DNA from: Gaiellasilicea sp046594445
Lineage (GTDB): Bacteria > Actinomycetota > Thermoleophilia > Gaiellales > Gaiellaceae
DNA: 64,000 nt
Reading direction: 5' to 3'
Assembly (NCBI GenBank): GCA_046594445.1
Contig: JBKJSM010000057.1
Coordinates: 24,328 to 88,327 of the forward strand
Made by a program: the position numbers and the translations under genes. Within the stretch, counting starts at the first letter, position 1; every line of letters begins with the position of its first letter. Under the pieces are notes generated by a model. It was not told the DNA's origin. It did not search any database and worked only from the letters and a program-made list of their open reading frames with translations. This document shows, piece by piece, positions 8,384 through 16,421 of the stretch.

Positions 8384-9811
8384 ATGGCGGCAACGGCGAC
8401 CGAGAAGAAGCTCCTGATCGGGGGCGAGTGGATCGAGACCGGCGGGTGGATCGAGGTGCGCTCGCCGTATTCCGGCGAGCTCGTCGGCCGAGTGGCGAAG
8501 GCGGGCGCTGCCGAAGCCCGGCGCGCGATCGATGCGGCCGAGGCCGCGATGCGCGAGCCGCTTCCCGCGCACAAGCGGGCGGAGATCCTCGTGCGGGTCG
8601 CGGGCTTTCTCGGAAGCCGGCACGAGGAGGTCGCGCAGACGATCACCGCAGAGTCGGGCAAGCCGCTGAAGGCGGCGCGCGTCGAGGCGGCGCGAGCAAT
8701 GTCGACGTTCACGTTCGCGGCGGTCGAGGCCCGCAAACTTACCGGCGAGATGATCCCGATGGACGCCTCGCAGGCGGGCGCGGGGAAGCTCGCCTTCACC
8801 CTGCGCCAGCCGGTCGGGATCGTCGGAGCGATCTCCCCGTTCAACTTCCCGCTCAACCTGGTCGCGCACAAGATCGCGCCGGCGCTGGCCGCCGGCTGTG
8901 CGGTCGTGCTCAAGCCGGCGTCGCAGACGCCGTTCTCGGCACTCCTGCTCGCAGAGCTCGAAACCGAGGCCGGCCTCCCGCCCGGGTGGCTCAACGTCCT
9001 CGTCGGCCCCGCGTCGGAGATCGGGGACGTGCTGGTCGGCGACGAGCGCGTGCGCGCGATCACCTTCACGGGCTCGGGCGAGGTCGGCTGGAAGCTGGCC
9101 GAGCGCGCGGCGCGCAAGCGGGTCAAGCTCGAGCTCGGAAACGCGACGCCCGTGATCGTCGAGGCCGACGCGGATCTCGACGACGCCGCCGCGAAGCTCG
9201 CTGCGAACGCGTTCTCCTTCGCCGGCCAGAGCTGCATCTCCGTGCAGCGGGTCTACGTCCAGCGCGGCGCCTACGAGGCGCTGCTCGAGCGCTTCCTGCC
9301 GAAGGTGGAGGCACTCGTCGTCGGCGACCCGGCCGACGAGACAACGGACGTCGGGCCGATGATCGACGAGGGCGCACGCGACCGCGTGCTCTCCTGGATC
9401 GAGGAAGCCCGTTCCGCCGGCGCCGAGATCCTCGCGGGTGGGACGCTCGAGGGCGAGCTGATCCGCCCGACGGTGATCGCGAACGCGGGCCCGGAGCTGA
9501 AGGTGTCCTGCGAGGAGATCTTCGGGCCGGTCTGCACGGTCGCCGCCTACGACACGCTCGACGAGGCGATCGAGCTCGCGAACGGCACGCGCTACGGCCT
9601 CCAGGCCGGGATCTTCACCGGCTCGATCAAGACGGCGCTCGCCGCGGCGGCGCGGCTCGAGTTCGGGGGCGTCACGATCAACGAGGCTCCCACGTTCCGC
9701 GCCGACCAGATGCCGTACGGCGGCATCAAGGACTCGGGCAACACCCGCGAAGGACCGGCGTACGCGGTGCGGGAGCTGACCGAGGACCGCCTGGTCGCGA
9801 TCCAGCTCTGA
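8384..9811 (+). CDS. NAD(P)+-dependent aldehyde dehydrogenase
   Basis: 475 residues. Typical ALDH landmarks: FNFPLNLVAHKIAPALAAG, AVVLKPASQTPFS with the cofactor Lys, FTGSGEVGWK, ELGNATPVIV with the general base Glu, the catalytic Cys in FAGQSCISVQRVYVQ, and EEIFGPVC towards the end. It oxidises an aldehyde to an acid (or acyl-CoA) in the cytoplasm. Divergent from the P450 operon, so it may handle an aldehyde from the same pathway. Subfamily and substrate not assignable; the sequence resembles succinate-semialdehyde or lactaldehyde type enzymes in general layout. Confidence 0.93.
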   Translation: MAATATEKKLLIGGEWIETGGWIEVRSPYSGELVGRVAKAGAAEARRAIDAAEAAMREPLPAHKRAEILVRVAGFLGSRHEEVAQTITAESGKPLKAARVEAARAMSTFTFAAVEARKLTGEMIPMDASQAGAGKLAFTLRQPVGIVGAISPFNFPLNLVAHKIAPALAAGCAVVLKPASQTPFSALLLAELETEAGLPPGWLNVLVGPASEIGDVLVGDERVRAITFTGSGEVGWKLAERAARKRVKLELGNATPVIVEADADLDDAAAKLAANAFSFAGQSCISVQRVYVQRGAYEALLERFLPKVEALVVGDPADETTDVGPMIDEGARDRVLSWIEEARSAGAEILAGGTLEGELIRPTVIANAGPELKVSCEEIFGPVCTVAAYDTLDEAIELANGTRYGLQAGIFTGSIKTALAAAARLEFGGVTINEAPTFRADQMPYGGIKDSGNTREGPAYAVRELTEDRLVAIQL

Positions 9812-9861
9812 CGAGCTTAGGGCAGCAGGCACCGCGCCGAATAGCCCTCCGCAGGCGTTAG

Positions 9862-9867
9862 TAGACT
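9862..9867 (+). promoter_or_regulatory. Leaderless -10 box (TAGACT) of the zinc-ribbon gene
   Basis: TAGACT followed by seven bases and ATG 9875. It is the same hexamer as the one upstream of the aldehyde dehydrogenase. Confidence 0.55.
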
Positions 9868-9874
9868 CGCGGCA

Positions 9875-10276
9875 ATGGCCCGCCTCCCGCGGCTTCAACG
9901 CCTCCTGCGACAACCCGACGAGCCGCCTCGCCCTCGGCGGCGGCCCGCCCCGCCTGCGAGCGACCTCAGGCGCGAGCGGCGCGCGCTCCTCCGGCTGCGT
10001 GAGCAGAAGCTCCGCGACCTCGGCGGCCTCTCGCTGGAGATGTACCGCCGCGACCGCTTCCGCGAAGACCTGCTGCTCGAGCGCTGCGCCGAGCTGATCG
10101 GCCTGGAGGCGCGCATCCACGAGCTCGAGGTGCTGCTCGGCGCGGTGCGCGCCGCACCCGGCGCGCCGCGAAGCGTTCGCTGCGAGTGTGGCGCCCCGCT
10201 GCTCTGGGGCTCGCGCTTCTGCGCGACGTGCGGCCGGGCCGTCGTCGCCTCCGAACTCGCCGGCGGAGCACGATGA
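9875..10276 (+). CDS. Small protein with C-terminal zinc ribbon
   Basis: 133 residues. An Arg/Pro-rich start, a helical, probably coiled-coil middle (LRRERRALLRLREQKLRDLG, FREDLLLERCAELIGLEARI), then a zinc ribbon with two Cys pairs, CECGAPLLWGSRFCATCG. No enzymatic motif. Its stop overlaps the next gene as ATGA, and that gene also starts with a zinc ribbon, so the two products are likely partners. Function unknown. Confidence 0.8.
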   Translation: MARLPRLQRLLRQPDEPPRPRRRPAPPASDLRRERRALLRLREQKLRDLGGLSLEMYRRDRFREDLLLERCAELIGLEARIHELEVLLGAVRAAPGAPRSVRCECGAPLLWGSRFCATCGRAVVASELAGGAR

Positions 10277-10947
10277 GCGAGCCCGCGGAGCTACGCTGCC
10301 CACGCTGCGAGGCAGCCGTCCAGGCAGGTCAGGAGTACTGCCTCGAGTGCGGCGGCAGACTCGGGCAGGTCGTCCCCAATCCGGTGGAGCGCGTGTCGGC
10401 CGGCGTCGTCGAGCGTCACGCCTGGGCCCGTCCGTGGGTGGTGCCCGCGCTGCTCGGACTCGTGATCGCAGTGGCCGGTACCGCCGCCGCGATCGCGATC
10501 TCCAGCGACGACGACGAGCCGGAGGCGGTCTCGGTCGCGACCGGCGGCAGCCTGACCGCGACGAGCGACGTCTCGACGTTGACCGCGCCCGAGCCGACAA
10601 CCGCACCGGCGACGACCCAGACAGCGCCCACGACGACGGCGCCCGCGCCACCACCGGTGAACCCCGCCTCGATCGAGTGGCCGCGCGACCGAAAGGGCTG
10701 GACGATCGTCCTGCTCTCGCTGCCCCAGAGCAACGGCCGCGCCGCCGCGGACGCCCGCGCAAAGCAGGCGCGCGACGGCGGCCTGCGCCAGGTCGGGGTG
10801 CTGGACTCCTCCCTCTTCGCCAGCCTCCACCCCGGCTACTACGTCGTCTTCACGGGGGTCTTCGACAGCGAGGCCGAAGCGTCGAGCGCGCTCCAGCGTG
10901 CGCGGGCCGTGTTCATGAGCGCATACCAGCGGCAGATCATCCCGTGA
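10273..10947 (+). CDS. Zinc-ribbon membrane protein with C-terminal SPOR-like domain
   Basis: 224 residues. N-terminal zinc ribbon (CPRCEAAVQAGQEYCLECGG) at residues 9-28, one membrane helix at about 56-75 (VVPALLGLVIAVAGTAAAIA), a Thr/Pro/Ala-rich linker, and a C-terminal SPOR-like repeat from WTIVLLSLPQSN to AYQRQIIP. SPOR domains bind denuded glycan strands of peptidoglycan at division sites, so this looks like a single-pass cell-envelope protein with a cytoplasmic metal ribbon and an outer glycan-binding tail (inference). ATG at 10273 overlaps the previous stop. Confidence 0.82.
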   Translation: MSEPAELRCPRCEAAVQAGQEYCLECGGRLGQVVPNPVERVSAGVVERHAWARPWVVPALLGLVIAVAGTAAAIAISSDDDEPEAVSVATGGSLTATSDVSTLTAPEPTTAPATTQTAPTTTAPAPPPVNPASIEWPRDRKGWTIVLLSLPQSNGRAAADARAKQARDGGLRQVGVLDSSLFASLHPGYYVVFTGVFDSEAEASSALQRARAVFMSAYQRQIIP

Positions 10948-11049
10948 GCGGCCAGAAGTGTACGAATCGGGCGGAGGGGGCATACGCCCCGAACCGACAC
11001 CGGGGTGTCTGAAGCTTGTTTACGCGAAGGAAAACTTATGTGAACGACT

Positions 11050-11077
11050 TTGTAACAGCGCCCGATGTCCGTATACT
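11050..11077 (+). promoter_or_regulatory. Sigma-70 type promoter, TTGTAA-16-TATACT
   Basis: -35 TTGTAA at 11050-11055, a 16-base spacer, -10 TATACT at 11072-11077. Transcription would start near 11084, downstream of the possible ATG at 11065. This supports 11140 as the true start of the following gene. Confidence 0.6.
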
Positions 11078-11139
11078 TCGACTCGACCACCGCCCCGAAA
11101 GCCGACTTTTGGCCCTGCATGCGGGATAGACAGGAAGCG

Positions 11140-11601
11140 ATGACCGCCCAGATGGAAGCCCAGCTCATGCAACTCCAGACGTGTATGTATCAGTATTCGA
11201 GAGCGATCTATCGCTCGATCAAGGATCTGATCGACCCGTACTCCGAGCCCGCCGCGCAGCTCGATTCGCGCCGCGCGGTGCTCGAGCAGTGCGAGCAGAC
11301 GATGGAGCGGCTCGCGGCCGATCCGCACTATTTCGCGAAGCCCGACCGGGCACTTTTTCAAGACATTCGCCGCTTCTTCCCGATCACGGCGCAGGCGCAG
11401 GTCGCGTGGGCGGTCAAGGAAGGCGTCGGCGCGGCCGTCGGCTTCATCGAAGAGCAGCTCGAGGCCGGAGCGCTCGACGGCGGCGTCGCCCGCTGCCGCG
11501 CGACCACCCGCAAGGGCAAGCCTTGCCAGCGCACGCCGCTGCCGGAGCGCGACTACTGCCCGTCGCACCAGCATCTCGAGCGTTCGCTCGCAGCTGCCTA
11601 A
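11140..11601 (+). CDS. Unknown protein with C-terminal CxxxxxxGxxC...YCxxH motif
   Basis: 153 residues from ATG 11140, which has AGGAAG immediately upstream. A longer start at 11065 would precede the predicted transcription start, and its first codons have untypically low GC at third positions. The N-terminal 100 residues are helical (MEAQLMQLQTCMYQYSRAIY and onward). The C-terminal part CRATTRKGKPCQRTPL followed by YCPSHQH is a small putative metal-binding motif seen at the ends of several bacterial proteins of unknown function. It is the one gene in this stretch with a near-consensus sigma-70 promoter, suggesting steady expression. Confidence 0.75.
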   Translation: MTAQMEAQLMQLQTCMYQYSRAIYRSIKDLIDPYSEPAAQLDSRRAVLEQCEQTMERLAADPHYFAKPDRALFQDIRRFFPITAQAQVAWAVKEGVGAAVGFIEEQLEAGALDGGVARCRATTRKGKPCQRTPLPERDYCPSHQHLERSLAAA

Positions 11602-11620
11602 GCTCGCGTCGGCGAGCGGA

Positions 11621-11626
11621 TAAGCT
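11621..11626 (+). promoter_or_regulatory. Leaderless -10 box (TAAGCT) of pafBC
   Basis: TAAGCT, six bases, then GTG 11633. It supports the GTG start. Confidence 0.5.
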
Positions 11627-11632
11627 CGGCCC

Positions 11633-13648
11633 GTGTCGCATGACACCGACAAGCTGATCCGTCAGCTCTCGCTCGTCGCCTTCCTGATGGCGGAGCGCCG
11701 GCCTCTGACCGCGCGCGATGTCAAGGGCAACGTCGAGGGCTACTCGGAGATGTCCGACGAGGCGTTCGCGCGCCGCTTCTACTCCGACCGCGCGGAGCTG
11801 ATCGCGCTGGGCGTCCCGCTGAACTCCCAGCGGGACGAGTACACAGGCGAGGAGCTCTACACCCTCCGCTCGGAAAACTATTTCCTGGATGAGCTCGAGC
11901 TCGACGACGACGAGCTGGCGGCGCTCCAGACGGCCCTGTACATGCTGGAGGGCACGTTCGCCTATGCCGAGCCGCTGCGGCTCGCACTCCAGAGCCTCGC
12001 GCTCGGCCGGCCGGGCTTCGACGACGCGCCGACCGGAACCGCCGCGAGCGTCCAGGTGCGCGACCCCGACTACTCGCCCGAGATGGCCGGACGGCTCTCG
12101 AAGCTCGAGTCGGCGCTCTCGAAGCAGCGCACGATCAAGTTCAGCTACTGGTCGCCCCGCCGCGACACCGTGCGCGAGCGGACGCTGAACCCGTACGCGC
12201 TGCGCCGCGACCGCGGCACCTGGTACGTGGTCGGGCACGATCTCGACAACGAGGACGTGCGGACGTTCCGGGTCTCCCGGATCCGCAGCGACATCCGCTT
12301 CGCAACCCGTCGGGAGCGAGACTTCCGGCTGCCCGCCGACTTCCACGTCGATGCGTACCGCGTCGGCGAGGACTGGCAGCACGGAACCGTGCTCGGAACG
12401 GCACGGATCGAGGTGACGGGGGACACCGCCTGGTGGGTGCACCGGACGCTGCACGACGCGGGCACGCTCACGGACGGTGTCTTCGAGACCGACTACGCCG
12501 CGATCGAGCCGCTCGCCGGCTGGGTGCTGCGCCAAAACGGCCGCGCGGTTCCGCTCGAGCCGGAGAGCCTGCGCGTCGCCTGCGCCGAGGGGCTGCGGCG
12601 GGTCCGGGACGCCCACGAGGCCGTGCCCCCGAAACTCGCGCGAGAGAAGGCCCTCGCCGTCGTCACCGAAGCTGCGGAGCGTCCCTCCCCACCGGTCGCG
12701 CCCGAGCGCTTTGCGGTGCTCCAGGCTCTCCTCGCCTACCTGCTCGCCGCCTGCGGCGATGCTCGCGATGCCCGCCTCGACGCAGCCGACCTGGCCGAGC
12801 GCTTCCACATACCGCCCGACGAGCTCCAGGAGCACCTGTCCCTGCTCAACCTCGTCAACTTCGGCGGCGGCTGCTACACGGTCTACGCCGAGCTCGACGG
12901 CGACACGGTGCGAGTCGACAAGGAGCTCTACGGTGACGTGTTCCGGCTCGCCCCTCGGCTGACGCCGCTCGAGGCGCGCGCAATCAGGCTCGCGCTCGAC
13001 ATCGTTGGCCCCTCGATTGCGGCGCAGGTGCACACGCCCCTCGATCGCGTGCGCAAGAAGCTCGAGGAGACCTTCGGCCAGTTCGAGGACCACCAGACGC
13101 CCGAGCCGCGCGCAGAGGACGACGAGGAGGCCTTCGTCGCCACCTTCTCGGACGCGATCGAGCAGCGGCGCGTCGTCTCGATCGATTATCTCAAGGAGGG
13201 GGAGGAAGCCCCTTCGGAGCGGCTCGTGGAGCCGTACACGTTCGAGCGCGTGCTCCCGAACTGGATCATCCACACCTGGGACCGCACCTCCGGCGGCGAG
13301 CGCTCGTTTCGGCTCGACCGGATGCGGTCGGCTCGGCTCACGGACGAGCGCTTCGAGCCGCGCGAAGGCTTCGACCCCCACTTCCTCGAGGACGCGAGCC
13401 CGGTACGCGTGCGCTACGCGAAGCCGATCGCCCGCTACCGCGTCGAGCGCGGCGCGGTGCGCCTGACCGACGGCTCGGCTCTCGCGACGCTCCACGTGGG
13501 GACGAGCGACTGGCTCGTCGGCGAGATCCTGGCCGACCGCGGCGAGGCCCTCGTGCTCGAGCCCGAGGACGTCAGGCCGCAGATCGCGAAGCGCGCGGGT
13601 GAGCTCCTGCGCGAGCTCCGCCTCTCGCGCGTCAAGCTCCCGGGCTAG
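11633..13648 (+). CDS. pafBC: PafB-PafC fused WYL-domain transcriptional regulator
   Basis: 671 residues, about twice a normal WYL regulator. First half: winged helix at about 5-65 (DEAFARRFYSDRAELIALG), then a WYL domain around 170-235 (LNPYALRRDRGTWYVVGHD). Second half repeats the plan with its WYL domain around 510-570 (VEPYTFERVLPNWIIHTWD). In mycobacteria PafB and PafC form a heterodimer that activates most of the LexA-independent DNA-damage response, with the WYL domains thought to sense a nucleic-acid ligand. The fused form is known in other actinobacteria. No Pup-proteasome gene is adjacent, unlike the mycobacterial locus. Ends four bases inside the convergent kinase gene. Confidence 0.9.
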   Translation: MSHDTDKLIRQLSLVAFLMAERRPLTARDVKGNVEGYSEMSDEAFARRFYSDRAELIALGVPLNSQRDEYTGEELYTLRSENYFLDELELDDDELAALQTALYMLEGTFAYAEPLRLALQSLALGRPGFDDAPTGTAASVQVRDPDYSPEMAGRLSKLESALSKQRTIKFSYWSPRRDTVRERTLNPYALRRDRGTWYVVGHDLDNEDVRTFRVSRIRSDIRFATRRERDFRLPADFHVDAYRVGEDWQHGTVLGTARIEVTGDTAWWVHRTLHDAGTLTDGVFETDYAAIEPLAGWVLRQNGRAVPLEPESLRVACAEGLRRVRDAHEAVPPKLAREKALAVVTEAAERPSPPVAPERFAVLQALLAYLLAACGDARDARLDAADLAERFHIPPDELQEHLSLLNLVNFGGGCYTVYAELDGDTVRVDKELYGDVFRLAPRLTPLEARAIRLALDIVGPSIAAQVHTPLDRVRKKLEETFGQFEDHQTPEPRAEDDEEAFVATFSDAIEQRRVVSIDYLKEGEEAPSERLVEPYTFERVLPNWIIHTWDRTSGGERSFRLDRMRSARLTDERFEPREGFDPHFLEDASPVRVRYAKPIARYRVERGAVRLTDGSALATLHVGTSDWLVGEILADRGEALVLEPEDVRPQIAKRAGELLRELRLSRVKLPG

Positions 13649-15402
13649 CTCAGAGGTAGCGTCAGCGTGAACGTCGCGCCCTCGCCGGGGCTCGAAAGGA
13701 CGTCGAGGCTGCCTCCGTGCGCCTCCGCGAACGAGCGCGCGAGAAACAGGCCGAGGCCTGTGCCCGGCTTGGCGCTCCCCGCGGCGCGACCGAACTTCTC
13801 GAAGATCTGCTCCTGGTAGTCGGCCGGGATCCCCGGCCCGCTGTCGCGCACCCGCACGATCACGTGGCCGTTGTCCGTCCGCGCCTCGACGCGGACCTCG
13901 CCGCCCGACTCGGAGTACTTGATCGCATTCGAGATCAGGTTGTCGACGAGCTGGCGCAGCCGCTCGGCGTCCCCTCGGACGCGCGGAAGGTTCGCCGGGA
14001 GTTCGGCGGCGAGCGTTACGTCGTCCTGGCCGATCTCGGCCGCGGCGACCGAGTCGCGCAGAACCTCGGCGAGGTCGATGTCGGAGAAGACGTAGCCGAA
14101 CGTGCCCGCCTCGATCCGTGAGGTGTCGAGTACGTCGCCGACGAGCGCCGACAACCGCGTCGTCTCGTCCGCGATCACGGCGAGGAACGCCTCGCGCTGG
14201 TCGGGACGAAGCTCGCGCCAGCGCTGCTGCAGCGTACGAGCCGAGCCGATTACCGCAGCTATCGGGCTGCGCAGCTCGTGGGAGACGAGCGAGACGAAGT
14301 CCGCTCGCAAGGTCGAGAGCCGGCGCAGCTCATCGACAGTGGCACGCTCGGCCTCGTGCGTGCGGAGGTTCTGCACGGCCGTCGCGACAAGCCTGCCGAG
14401 CAGGGTGACCAGGTTGATCTCCTCCGGGCCGAACGAGCCCGGATCCCGGCGAGAGAGCGCAAGCGCACCGATCGAGCGCGGGCCGAGCTGGAGCGGCGCC
14501 AGCACGCGCGAGCGCATCCCGAGCTCGAGCAGTCCGGCTTCCTCGGGATAGCGCTGCTCGGCGATGTCTTCCCGGTAGATCGTCCGCCCCGCTTCGATCA
14601 CCTCTTGGAGAATCGAGCCGGTGACCTCGATCGAGCTTCCCGGGCCGAGGAACGAGTCCGCTCCTTCACCCGCCGTGGCCATGACGCGGGCGCCGTCGCC
14701 CTCGGCGAGCAGCACCGCGGCCCGGTCGAAGGGGAGTAGGCCGCGCAACTCGTGAACGAAGGCGTCGAAGGCGCGGTTGAGGTCGAGCGACGAGCTGAGC
14801 GCGCGGGCGACCCTGCTGGTCGCCTCGAGCACGTCGATCCGGCGGCCGAGCTCGTCGCGCAAGCGCTCGGCCTCGGCGGCCCGCTCCTGCGCCTCACCTG
14901 CCTGATCGCGCTCCATCTCGACGAGCCGTCCGACGACGATGCCGAGAGCGAGCGCGACGAGCACACGCAGGGCGAGCGCGTCCCACCGCGTGTCGGTGCC
15001 GAACTCGGCCGCGCGCGTGAGCTCGAGCCCCACCATGATCGGAAGCGTCAGCGCCGCCGCGAGCACACCGCCCCGCAGGCGGAAGAAGACCGCCGCCTCG
15101 AGGACCACGAGAAAGACCAGGACGCGAAGCGGCTGCCCCGGCTCCCACGCGAAGACGAACATCAGCGCGCACGCGAGCGCCGCGTCCGCGAGCATGTTCA
15201 GTGCCGCGAGCCCGCGAAGCCGCCCGCGCCAGCGATACGCGAGCAGCAGCAGCGCGAGCGCAAGCGCGGCCTGGACGCCGAGCACCGCCCAGGCGCCCCT
15301 CTCGTAGCCGGTCGGAAATTCGTCCCGGTCGATCAGGATCTTGGCCAGCGCGAGCGGGACGAGCGTCACGCGGACGAGCGAGAGGACCCGGATCAGCTTC
15401 AC
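13645..15402 (-). CDS. Membrane sensor histidine kinase with GAF domain
   Basis: 585 residues. About five hydrophobic segments in residues 8-175 with almost no extracytoplasmic loops, a coiled coil (GEAQERAAEAERLRDELG), a GAF domain at about 200-350, then HisKA with the phosphorylatable His in FVSLVSHELRSPIAAV, and an ATPase with N box LVDNLISNAIKYS, G1 VRDSGPGIP, F box EKFGR and G2 GTGLGLFLA. The GAF suggests detection of a small or gaseous ligand. No response regulator is adjacent (orphan). The GTG start overlaps the queG stop as GTGA, so the two are translationally coupled. Confidence 0.93.
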   Translation of the reverse strand: MKLIRVLSLVRVTLVPLALAKILIDRDEFPTGYERGAWAVLGVQAALALALLLLAYRWRGRLRGLAALNMLADAALACALMFVFAWEPGQPLRVLVFLVVLEAAVFFRLRGGVLAAALTLPIMVGLELTRAAEFGTDTRWDALALRVLVALALGIVVGRLVEMERDQAGEAQERAAEAERLRDELGRRIDVLEATSRVARALSSSLDLNRAFDAFVHELRGLLPFDRAAVLLAEGDGARVMATAGEGADSFLGPGSSIEVTGSILQEVIEAGRTIYREDIAEQRYPEEAGLLELGMRSRVLAPLQLGPRSIGALALSRRDPGSFGPEEINLVTLLGRLVATAVQNLRTHEAERATVDELRRLSTLRADFVSLVSHELRSPIAAVIGSARTLQQRWRELRPDQREAFLAVIADETTRLSALVGDVLDTSRIEAGTFGYVFSDIDLAEVLRDSVAAAEIGQDDVTLAAELPANLPRVRGDAERLRQLVDNLISNAIKYSESGGEVRVEARTDNGHVIVRVRDSGPGIPADYQEQIFEKFGRAAGSAKPGTGLGLFLARSFAEAHGGSLDVLSSPGEGATFTLTLPLS

Positions 15403-16406
15403 GCCCCGGCCCGCCCGTCAATGCGGCGGAGCGCCCACTCGGCGTGCTCGCGCAGCAGCTCGTCCGGCCCGTCCGCGTAGCGGGCGACCGCGGCGCGCTC
15501 CTCCTGCCCGCCCACGTTCCCTGCCGCGACGAGCGCGTTCCGCCGCAGCCAGCGCGGGTCGTTCCGCGGCACATAGAGCCGGTCGTAACGCTCGACCAGC
15601 TCTCCCCCGTCGGCCTCCAGCCAGTCGAGCAGCGAGACCGCGGGCTCGGCGCCGGCAGGCAGAGGCTCCTCGGTGCGGCGCTTCTCCACCCCTCGGTTCC
15701 ACGGGCAGACGTCCTGGCAGATGTCGCAGCCGTAGACGAGCGAGCCGAGCAGCTCGCGGTGCTCCTCGGGTACGGCGGCCGGCGCCTGCGTCCAGTAGGA
15801 CAGGCAGCGGGTCGAGTCGAGCGTGCCCGGCTCGTCGAGCGCCCCGGTCGGGCAGGCGTCAATGCAAAGCGTGCAGGAGCCGCAGCCCGCATCCAGGGGC
15901 GCTGACGGCTCGACCACCTGGTCGGACACGAGCGTCCCGAGCACGACCCAGGAGCCGTGGCGGCGCGTGATCAGGAGCGTGTTCTTGCCGTAGAAGCCAA
16001 CCCCCGCGCGCGACGCCCCCTCACGGTCGACGTGGTCGTTCTCGTCGACGAGCACGCGATAGGAGCCGCCCAGCCGACGCCCGAGTGCATCGAGCTTCTC
16101 GCGCAGCTCCGCGTAGCGGTCCGACCACGTGTAGCGCGCCAGCCGCCCCTCGCCCGGCCCGGGCTCGGCAGCTGGGCCGTAGTAGCAGAGCGCCGCCGAG
16201 ATCACCGTTCGCGCCTCCGGGAGGAGCGTCTCGGGATGGCAAGACACCTCCGGGCGCCTCGTCGTGAAGCCCATGGTCGCGAACAGGCCGCGCTGTTTCC
16301 GCTCGCGGATGTGGCGCTCGGTGTTCTCGTAGGGGGCGGCCGGCGCCGCCCCGACCGCGTCGAGGCCGAGCTCGGCGCCGGCCCGAGCCAGCTCGGCGGC
16401 GGTCAT
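15399..16406 (-). CDS. queG: Epoxyqueuosine reductase
   Basis: 335 residues from ATG 16406. Cobalamin-dependent reductase fold with the conserved Asp region VDENDHVDREGAS followed by GVGFYGKNTLLI; two 4Fe-4S motifs, CGSCTLCIDACPTG and CDICQDVCPWN; and a C-terminal HEAT-like tail (RNDPRWLRRNALVAAGN). It performs the last step of queuosine synthesis, epoxyqueuosine to queuosine in tRNA. Other que genes are not in the window. Upstream bases give CACAAT six bases before the ATG, a weak leaderless -10. It lies back to back with the oxidoreductase at 16422, only 15 bases apart. Confidence 0.92.
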   Translation of the reverse strand: MTAAELARAGAELGLDAVGAAPAAPYENTERHIRERKQRGLFATMGFTTRRPEVSCHPETLLPEARTVISAALCYYGPAAEPGPGEGRLARYTWSDRYAELREKLDALGRRLGGSYRVLVDENDHVDREGASRAGVGFYGKNTLLITRRHGSWVVLGTLVSDQVVEPSAPLDAGCGSCTLCIDACPTGALDEPGTLDSTRCLSYWTQAPAAVPEEHRELLGSLVYGCDICQDVCPWNRGVEKRRTEEPLPAGAEPAVSLLDWLEADGGELVERYDRLYVPRNDPRWLRRNALVAAGNVGGQEERAAVARYADGPDELLREHAEWALRRIDGRAGA

Positions 16407-16421
16407 GAGAGGATTGTGCCC

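Noticed and set aside
8342..10762. An 806-codon minus-strand frame opposite the aldehyde dehydrogenase and zinc-ribbon genes
   Set aside because: It covers three good plus-strand genes and consists of Arg-rich sequence without motifs.
11065..11139. A 25-residue longer N-terminus for the Cys-motif protein (ATG 11065)
   Set aside because: The ATG lies between the -35 and -10 of a good promoter, so the transcript would not contain it, and its codons are atypical. ATG 11140 has a ribosome site.
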